Positions 1-4,455 of a DNA stretch of 20,413 nt are shown piece by piece. The stretch is from a virus: positions 1 to 20,413 of the IMG/VR virus record IMGVR_UViG_3300009408_000043. One strand, 5' to 3'. Under the pieces are notes generated by a model. The model was not told the origin of the DNA. It saw nothing but the letters and a program-made list of their open reading frames with translations, and did not search any database. The first letter of the stretch is position 1; each line of letters begins with the position of its first letter. A program made the position numbers and the translations under genes.

Positions 1-813
1 GTCGTCGGCAGCTCCTGTGTGCTCGGCCACCCAGGGACAGGTCACGTCGTACCGCCCGGGGCTGCGCTCCGACTTGATCTGAATGAGGTCGGGCACCGAC
101 AACAGCGGGTGGTCCGGTACCAGGTCGGCCCCATTGTCACGGGTGTCCCGGCGGCTGGCGTCAAGGTCGATGCCGAATGGCTCGGCCAGGGCCTCCAGCG
201 TCACGCGGTCGAACGGGGACCAGTGCAGCAGGCGGCATCGGGGGTAGGCGATCTCGCCGGTGATAAAGTCCACCTGCGCCTTGTTCGTCTTGGTGTTCAC
301 TCCCTCCGGCAGCCTGACGTAGCGCGTGACGCCCTTCATCCCCGGGTCCCTGCCGTCCGGGGCCAGGCCGCGCTCTACCAGCCCGTCCAGCAGGTTCTCG
401 ACCCGGGTGCGGTTGGTCTCCGGGGTGACCAGCACCCACCCCCATTGCTCGCTCCCGGGGCTGGTCTCCAGGATGTAGGTCGGCGGCGGCAGGAGCTTCA
501 CTCGCTCGACCGGGAGCTTCTCCTTCACATCATCCGCGACGATGACATAGGTCGCCTCGAACAGTGCTTTGCGTCTGTACTGGCGCCCGGTGTCGGGGTC
601 GGGACGGAACAAGCTGATGGTGAAATACTGATTGCTGTCCGGCAGCAATGGGCGTTGGCCGAAAGGATGACCGCCCCAGCAGATGCCCCGCCGCTCGCCG
701 TCGATGTTGGCCGGGTCGTCTCGGAAGCTGGTCGTGTGGGCGCGAAGGTATTCTCCCTCGAAAATCGTTTGCAGGAACTCGACATTGGATATAGAATACA
801 TGGCAACCCTCAT
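1..813 (-). CDS. DNA primase, RepB/AEP-like (partial, C-terminus beyond left edge)
   Basis: An open leftward frame of 271 codons has no stop before the window edge, so the gene is partial. It starts at the ATG at 813, which has a GGGGAG ribosome site 9 bases upstream; an in-frame ATG at 801 is the alternative. The middle reads ...PPPTYILETSPGSEQWGWVL, followed about 55 residues later by GVTRYVRLPEGVNTK. This pairing of a TSPG-x-x-QxW strand and an R-x-x-RLP-x-xxN-x-K strand is what I know from RepB-type archaeo-eukaryotic primases and phage or plasmid primase-polymerases. The visible end contains YDVTCPWVAEHTG, a Cys/His segment often found between the primase core and a C-terminal helicase. 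Expected role: priming of phage DNA synthesis, working with the polymerase and helicase encoded to the right. A helicase domain may follow outside the window. The family is inferred by pattern only. Confidence 0.7.
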   Translation of the reverse strand, partial: MRVAMYSISNVEFLQTIFEGEYLRAHTTSFRDDPANIDGERRGICWGGHPFGQRPLLPDSNQYFTISLFRPDPDTGRQYRRKALFEATYVIVADDVKEKLPVERVKLLPPPTYILETSPGSEQWGWVLVTPETNRTRVENLLDGLVERGLAPDGRDPGMKGVTRYVRLPEGVNTKTNKAQVDFITGEIAYPRCRLLHWSPFDRVTLEALAEPFGIDLDASRRDTRDNGADLVPDHPLLSVPDLIQIKSERSPGRYDVTCPWVAEHTGAADD

Positions 814-834
814 CGGTTGTCTCCCCTCTCACTC

Positions 835-863
835 GCCCCCGACCCCCGGGGGCACTTTTTTTT
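835..863 (+). terminator. Rightward intrinsic terminator-like hairpin
   Basis: GCCCCC at 835-840 and GGGGGC at 848-853 form a 6-bp GC stem with a 7-base loop, followed after two bases by eight T residues (856-863). The orientation fits termination of a rightward transcript, yet both flanking genes run leftward. It lies in the 52-base gap between the NinX-like gene and the primase gene. It could stop antisense transcription, or be chance in GC-rich DNA. Confidence 0.4.
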
Positions 864-865
864 GT

Positions 866-1135
866 TCACCCCTCTTGCGCCAGGATCACCCGCACCACTG
901 CCACGCGGGGGTCTTCATCCTTCGCCTGGTACACGCCACAGGATGCAACCCATCGGCCGACTTCCGGGTGCAGGGAGATCCGGTGCTGCTCGATCAACCG
1001 GCCGATCTGCGACCAGTCTCCCGTCGGGTCCCATAGATGGTAGGTTCGGGTGAGGTAGAGCCGCCCGTCTCGCATCTCAATGGGGATTCCCAGCTTCTCG
1101 GCCAAGTCTCGAGCCAGGGTGTTGATGTCACTCAT
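866..1135 (-). CDS. Small phage protein, NinX/DUF2591-like
   Basis: An 89-residue protein starting at the ATG at 1135, with GGAGGA ending 4 bases upstream, which makes this start convincing. The central part, WDPTGDWSQIGRLIEQHRIS, followed by a W-x-A strand and a C-terminal A-V-V-R-V-I-L helix, resembles the DUF2591 (NinX) pattern of lambdoid phages: (P)S-T-D-W-x-Q-G-G-P-I-I-E-R-x-x-I ... W-x-A ... A-x-x-R-x-x-V. The biochemical role of that family is not known to me. It is the first gene of the leftward block and would be transcribed ahead of the primase. There is no signal peptide or membrane segment. The family match is from memory of the consensus and could be superficial. Confidence 0.55.
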   Translation of the reverse strand: MSDINTLARDLAEKLGIPIEMRDGRLYLTRTYHLWDPTGDWSQIGRLIEQHRISLHPEVGRWVASCGVYQAKDEDPRVAVVRVILAQEG

Positions 1136-1174
1136 GGTGTCCTCCGGTGGGTCTATCAGGATAAACCACCCCGG

Positions 1175-1183
1175 ATCCTAGCA
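1175..1183 (-). promoter_or_regulatory. Possible leftward extended -10 promoter element
   Basis: On the minus strand these bases read TGCTAGGAT, a TG-N-TAxxxT extended -10, about 40 bases upstream of the NinX-like start. No good -35 box is present at the expected distance, so support is limited to this element and the divergent context. Confidence 0.3.
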
Positions 1184-1230
1184 CAATCAACTGAGGGAAC
1201 ACTAGCCTCGAAGAAAGTTTAACCTTGAGG

Positions 1231-1260
1231 TTGACGTGGTTCTGACTTGGGGGTTATGCT
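1231..1260 (+). promoter_or_regulatory. Rightward sigma70-type promoter of the replication block
   Basis: TTGACG (-35, 1231-1236, 5 of 6 consensus matches) and TATGCT (-10, 1255-1260, 4 of 6) are separated by 18 bases. The predicted start near 1267 leaves a leader of about 30 bases before the ATG at 1297, which has GGAGA about 8 bases upstream. It is the only good promoter I see for the eight rightward genes. Confidence 0.55.
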
Positions 1261-1296
1261 TCCGCCCGTAACCTGAGCAAAACGGAGATTGGAAAA

Positions 1297-1530
1297 ATGA
1301 ATGACAGCCGCGATCCTTTGAATGACAGCCGCGATCCCTGGAAGCATCGTTCGGCCAACATGAGTTGTTCCACCTGTATGTGGTTTGTGCTGAAAGAGAA
1401 GGCGGTAGGCAGCAAGAACACGGCGCCCATTGGCCGTTGCCGCAAGCACGCACCCACGGTGGATGGCTACCCGGTCGTGTTTGGGACCGACTGGTGCGGC
1501 GACCATAAGCTGGACGAGAACGCCATCTGA
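1297..1530 (+). CDS. Small Cys/His zinc-ribbon-like phage protein
   Basis: A 77-residue protein. The ATG at 1297 has GGAGA about 8 bases upstream. Met22 (MSCSTC) could be an older or alternative start, because residues 2-15 are a duplicated heptad absent from what I recall of related proteins. Metal-ligand pairs are clear: CxxC at 24/27, CxxH at 48/51 and CxxH at 67/70, the last within DWCGDHK. This spacing suggests one or two zinc-binding sites. Short proteins with C-x-x-C ... G-R-C-R-x-H-A-P ... W-C-G-x-H are common in phages and prophages with no assigned function. Being first behind the rightward promoter, it is probably early-expressed. A DNA-binding or protein-binding role is possible but not shown. 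Confidence 0.75.
   Translation: MNDSRDPLNDSRDPWKHRSANMSCSTCMWFVLKEKAVGSKNTAPIGRCRKHAPTVDGYPVVFGTDWCGDHKLDENAI
1298..1337 (+). repeat. Two perfect 19-bp direct repeats, period 21, at a gene start
   Basis: TGAATGACAGCCGCGATCC occurs at 1298-1316 and again at 1319-1337. The 21-base period keeps frame and gives a duplicated NDSRDP(L/W) heptad at the N-terminus of the zinc-ribbon-like protein. Confidence 0.9.
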
Positions 1531-1540
1531 GGAGGACCAC

Positions 1541-1744
1541 ATGGCCTTTGACACCACCTACACCTTCAAGGTCTCGAAGGAGGCCTTGAAGGCTTTCAGG
1601 GAGGCGGCGGAAGGCCGCTACCTGAAGAACCCGAACGACCTCCTGCGGGAGATGATGGAAGCTGCGGCTGAAGGCCGCATTACCATTCACCTGACCCCGG
1701 AGCAGGAGGCCGCCCTGTCCCTGTACGAAGACCTCGAGGAATAA
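1541..1744 (+). CDS. Ribbon-helix-helix-like small protein
   Basis: 67 residues. I chose the ATG at 1541 because GGAGGA lies 4 bases upstream and the frame upstream of it overlaps the previous gene. The layout fits a ribbon-helix-helix fold: a beta strand with alternating residues (TTYTFKV, residues 5-11), a helix (residues 13-24), a turn, then a second helix starting with NPNDLLREMM (about residues 32-46). A short acidic C-terminal helix, LTPEQEAALSLYEDLEE, follows. Such proteins usually bind DNA as dimers and autoregulate. Its place as second gene behind the divergent promoter would suit a regulator of early transcription. The fold is inferred from pattern and no close family is recognised. 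Confidence 0.6.
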   Translation: MAFDTTYTFKVSKEALKAFREAAEGRYLKNPNDLLREMMEAAAEGRITIHLTPEQEAALSLYEDLEE

Positions 1745-1747
1745 CCG

Positions 1748-2263
1748 ATGAGCATTGAACAGAAGATCGACAAACTGACACAGGCGGTAACGGCCCTGAC
1801 CGCGGCAATCAATGCGGTGGCTGAGACCTCTGCCGCCGTACCACAGGCACCCACTGCGCCGACGACACCTGCCTCACAGGCTGCACCTGTCCCGCAAGCG
1901 CCCGAGACTCCCGTGGCCGCACCTGTCGCTCCGGCAGCGACGGCAGATCTGCAACCGGCAATGCCTGCGCCCCCGAGTCCCCCGCAACACAGCGCCGAGG
2001 CCCAGAACGCGCCGCAACCGGCCGCTGTAGCTCTGGCACCCGCTGCGCCTGCTGCGCCTGCTGCGCCTGCTGCGCCTGCCGTCGAGCCCCCGTCGTTCGA
2101 TGAGGTGAACGCCGCTCTGGTTGCCAAGGCCCAGCAGCTCGGCGCCGAGGGGGCTGCGAAGATTCGCGGGATGCTCACGGAGCAGTTCGGCGTCACAGGG
2201 ATCAGCCAGATCCCCGCCGAACGTTTGGGTGAAGTGCTGACGGCAGTGGGGGGGTTGGGCTAA
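1748..2263 (+). CDS. Pro/Ala-linker protein of the replication block, unknown function
   Basis: 171 residues in three parts: an N-terminal amphipathic helix with heptad spacing (I-x-x-K-I-x-x-L-x-x-A-V, residues 3-25) likely to form a coiled coil; a Pro/Ala-rich low-complexity linker (about 28-112); and a compact C-terminal domain (about 113-171) with FDEVNAALVAKAQQLGAEG and a FGVTGISQIPAERL turn. Small C-terminal domains of this kind (D-V-x-A-A-L ... K ... FG-x-x-x-x-x-x-I-x-x-E) recur in phage proteins next to recombination or ssDNA-binding genes, but I know of no proven function. GAGGA lies 7 bases before the ATG. The stop codon overlaps the next start as TAATG, so it is probably translationally coupled to the DUF2800 gene. 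A scaffold or accessory role in replication is inference from position. Confidence 0.7.
   Translation: MSIEQKIDKLTQAVTALTAAINAVAETSAAVPQAPTAPTTPASQAAPVPQAPETPVAAPVAPAATADLQPAMPAPPSPPQHSAEAQNAPQPAAVALAPAAPAAPAAPAAPAVEPPSFDEVNAALVAKAQQLGAEGAAKIRGMLTEQFGVTGISQIPAERLGEVLTAVGGLG
2042..2077 (+). repeat. Four perfect 9-bp tandem repeats in a Pro/Ala linker
   Basis: GCTGCGCCT is repeated four times without change (2042-2050, 2051-2059, 2060-2068, 2069-2077), coding for repeated Ala-Ala-Pro. This is prone to length change by slippage in multiples of three residues. Confidence 0.9.
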
Positions 2264-3570
2264 TGGGTGACCACGCACGACTGTCGCCATCAAATATCCG
2301 CTGGCCAGTGTGTCCCGGCTCGATCCGGGAGGAAGCGCAGTATCCGGAGCAGGAGGCAGGGGCCGCTGCCATCGACGGCACCGGGTCGCACCTGCTGCTG
2401 GAGATGTGTCTCAACGAGGGGGTGGACGCCAAGCACTACCTCCACCAGACCATCGGCAAGGGTCACGAGGACTGCCCCGAAGGCTGGCGGGTCGAGTACG
2501 ACCGGGCCGAGCGGGTGCAGATGGCGCTGGACTACATCGAGCGCCGGAAGCAGGAGGTACCAGACCTCGAGGTGGGCAGCGAGGCGCGGGTCAACCCTGG
2601 CTACTGGTTCGGGCGCGATGACTGGTGGGGCACCTGCGACGTGCTCATGGTCAGCGTTCACCCCACCGAGGGACTGCTGGAGGTTGTGGACTACAAGGAC
2701 GGCCGGGGCTGGGTGTCCGAGGACACCCGGCAGCTCGTCTCCTACGCCCTCGGGAACCTGATGCCGTTCCTACACCCCGGCGGCAACGCCCCGCTGCACC
2801 GTGGCGTGGTCACCGCGCAGGAGGCGGCCGAGTGTGCGATTCGCAAGGTGCGCCTGACCATCGTACAACCCCGGACGAACCCGCCGGTGCGCTACCGGGA
2901 GGTGGGCACCGAGTGCTTCTTCGCGGAGGCGATGGCCCTGGTGGACGCCGCCTTCGCAACGGATGACCCGGATGCCCCGCTGGTGCCGGGGAAGCATTGC
3001 CAGTGGTGCGCCCACAAACCGAACTGCTCCGCACGGAGCGAGGAGAAAGCCGTGGAACAGACGAAGCAACTGAGCGTCGTCATGCCGGACACCGCCTCCC
3101 TGGCGGAACGGCTGGCGACTGCGCCGGACACCGTGCCGGCGGAAACCCTGAGCCAGTTTCTCGACGCATGGAAGGCACTGTCCGACTTGCACGAGATGGT
3201 CGAGAAAGAGGCTCGGCGCCGCATCGAAGCCGGGGGCAGTGTGCCCGGCTACATCGTGGCCCCGGGTCGGGTGACCCGAAAGTGGGTTGCCAACGAGGAG
3301 GAGATGTGGAAGAAGCTCCGCAACATGGGCCTCAAGAAGTCCGACGCCTTCGACATCAAGTTGAAGTCCCCGGCGAAGATCGAGGCTCTGCCTCAGCTCA
3401 CCGAGCGGCAGAAGAAGCGCCTGGCGGAGTTCATCGCGGTCATCGACGGCAAGCCCAAGCTGAAGAAGGGCACGCCGAAGACCGAGAAGGACGTGTCCGC
3501 CATGTTCCGGGACATCCCGACCCTTGAACCTGCCGCTGAAGTGGCAACTGAAACCCTGTCGTTCCTGTGA
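2263..3570 (+). CDS. DUF2800 protein, Cas4-like PD-(D/E)XK nuclease with likely Fe-S cluster
   Basis: 435 residues, start overlapping the previous stop (TAATG). Nuclease motifs appear in RecB/Cas4 order: His43 in GTGSHLLLE; Asp126 in GTCDV; Glu140 and Asp143-x-Lys145 in EVVDYKDGRG; and Gln157-x-x-x-Tyr161 in RQLVSYALG (QhxxY motif). Four cysteines sit where Cas4 and AddB nucleases bind a 4Fe-4S cluster: Cys17 near the N-terminus, then C246-x2-C249-x5-C255 (HCQWCAHKPNC). DUF2800 proteins occur beside DUF2815 in many phage replication blocks. A DNA end-processing exonuclease in replication or recombination is the likely role, inferred from motifs. The C-terminal 150 residues are helical and charged and end in LSFL; the helicase also ends in LSFL. 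Confidence 0.88.
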   Translation: MGDHARLSPSNIRWPVCPGSIREEAQYPEQEAGAAAIDGTGSHLLLEMCLNEGVDAKHYLHQTIGKGHEDCPEGWRVEYDRAERVQMALDYIERRKQEVPDLEVGSEARVNPGYWFGRDDWWGTCDVLMVSVHPTEGLLEVVDYKDGRGWVSEDTRQLVSYALGNLMPFLHPGGNAPLHRGVVTAQEAAECAIRKVRLTIVQPRTNPPVRYREVGTECFFAEAMALVDAAFATDDPDAPLVPGKHCQWCAHKPNCSARSEEKAVEQTKQLSVVMPDTASLAERLATAPDTVPAETLSQFLDAWKALSDLHEMVEKEARRRIEAGGSVPGYIVAPGRVTRKWVANEEEMWKKLRNMGLKKSDAFDIKLKSPAKIEALPQLTERQKKRLAEFIAVIDGKPKLKKGTPKTEKDVSAMFRDIPTLEPAAEVATETLSFL

Positions 3571-3581
3571 GGAGAAGACTG

Positions 3582-4388
3582 ATGGAAATCAAAGTCAAAG
3601 GCATCCTGTCTTACCCGCGCCTGTTCACCCCGCGCAAGATCGCGCCGGATTCCGAGCCGAAGTATTCGGCCAACATCCTTGTCTCCAAGAACGACCCACA
3701 GGTGGCCACCATCCAGCAGGCCACTGAGCAGGTCAAGGCCGACGGGTTTCCGAGCGGCTTCCCGGCCAACGGCAAGCTGCCGCTGAAGGACGGTGCCACG
3801 GAGTTCCCCAACGATCCGCGCATGCACGGGTACTACATCCTGAGCGCCAAGGCCGTCGATAAGCCGGTGGTCGTGGACGCCAACCTTCAACCTGTGATGG
3901 ACGGGTCACAGGCGTACCCCGGTGCGATGGTGTGGGCGAGCGTTGGGCTGTTCTCCTACAACAAGACGGTCAACAAGGGGGTTGGTTGTGGTCTGAACGG
4001 CATCATGGTGACGGGCGAGGAGGGGCCGCTGGGTCGCCTTGACAACCGGCCCACCGCCGAGCAGATGTTCGCCGGCGTGGCGACGGGCGCCGCCCCTACC
4101 TCCGCCGCAGCCCCGGCCCCTGCTGCTCCGGCTCCGGCTCCGGCTCCAGCTCCAGCTCCGGCTCCAGCTCCGGCTCCGGCCCCTGCTGCTCCGGCTCCGG
4201 CTCCGGCTCCAGCTCCAGCTCCGGCTCCAGCTCCGGCTCCGGCCCCTGCGCCCGTGCAGCACCAGATGACCGAGAAGGCCAACGGGGTGCCGTATGAGCA
4301 GTGGGTCGCCCAGGGCTGGACCGACCAGATGCTCATCGAGCAGGGCTACATGCTACCCCCTGGCGGCGCACCGCTGGCGTTCCAGTAA
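3582..4388 (+). CDS. DUF2815 single-stranded DNA-binding protein with long Pro/Ala linker
   Basis: 268 residues from the ATG at 3582. AGGAG lies 7 bases upstream, so a GTG at 3567 is less likely. Residues 1-165 match the DUF2815 pattern (K-x-x-G-x-L-S-Y-P-x-L-F-x-P ... YSANILVSKNDP ... Y-I-L-S-A-K ... YPGAMVWASVGLFSYN ... GVGCGLNGIM), a family treated as an OB-fold ssDNA-binding protein similar in role to T7 gp2.5. Residues about 174-224 are a pure Pro/Ala linker built on a duplicated 63-base unit. The C-terminal tail (225-268) holds YEQWVAQGWTDQMLIEQGYM and lacks the acidic tip typical of bacterial SSB. That tail shares a motif with an insertion in the phage polymerase. The role is coating ssDNA and probably recruiting replication partners through the tail. 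Confidence 0.85.
   Translation: MEIKVKGILSYPRLFTPRKIAPDSEPKYSANILVSKNDPQVATIQQATEQVKADGFPSGFPANGKLPLKDGATEFPNDPRMHGYYILSAKAVDKPVVVDANLQPVMDGSQAYPGAMVWASVGLFSYNKTVNKGVGCGLNGIMVTGEEGPLGRLDNRPTAEQMFAGVATGAAPTSAAAPAPAAPAPAPAPAPAPAPAPAPAPAAPAPAPAPAPAPAPAPAPAPAPVQHQMTEKANGVPYEQWVAQGWTDQMLIEQGYMLPPGGAPLAFQ
4117..4242 (+). repeat. Perfect 63-bp tandem duplication in the SSB linker
   Basis: Bases 4117-4179 are repeated without a mismatch at 4180-4242, and an 8-base start of a third unit is present. Each unit codes for 21 residues of Pro/Ala. Within each unit there is a 6-base substructure of CCGGCT/CCAGCT. Confidence 0.95.
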
Positions 4389-4399
4389 TTCACCAACCG

Positions 4400-4430
4400 C
4401 CGACCCCCTGCATCCGGGGGTCGGTGTTTT
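4400..4430 (+). terminator. Intrinsic terminator or attenuator between ssDNA-binding protein and polymerase
   Basis: CCGACCCCC (4400-4408) pairs perfectly with GGGGGTCGG (4416-4424), a 9-bp stem with a 7-base loop, followed by TGTTTTC. The T run is short, so termination may be partial. It sits just after the ssDNA-binding gene and 25 bases before the polymerase start. It would lower polymerase transcript relative to the SSB, which is needed in larger amounts. Confidence 0.65.
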
Positions 4431-4455
4431 CGAGGGGGAGAAGGATGAGCTTCCT

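Larger units (their letters stand above)
1136..1296. promoter_or_regulatory. Divergent intergenic control region
   Basis: This 161-base stretch separates the leftward and rightward early blocks and is the largest non-coding gap in the window. I see no convincing gene in it. It holds a rightward promoter, a weak leftward extended -10 element, and a short inverted repeat AACCT-TG-AGGTT at 1221-1232 that ends two bases into the rightward -35 box and could be an operator half-site pair. The repeat arms are only 5 bp, so this is suggestive only. Confidence 0.6.

Noticed and set aside
19-1053. Rightward 344-codon frame at the left end
   Set aside because: Antisense to the primase and NinX-like genes, which have good motifs and ribosome sites; composition is shadow-like.
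1136-1296. Attachment site or replication origin
   Set aside because: No integrase, no iterons and no tRNA sequence nearby; the region is explained as promoters.
4117-4250. CRISPR-like repeats
   Set aside because: The repeats are contiguous, without spacers, and encode a Pro/Ala linker.
4294-4455. Extended N-terminus of the polymerase
   Set aside because: The upstream part overlaps the SSB gene in another frame, includes the terminator hairpin, and the exonuclease domain begins right at the ATG at 4456.
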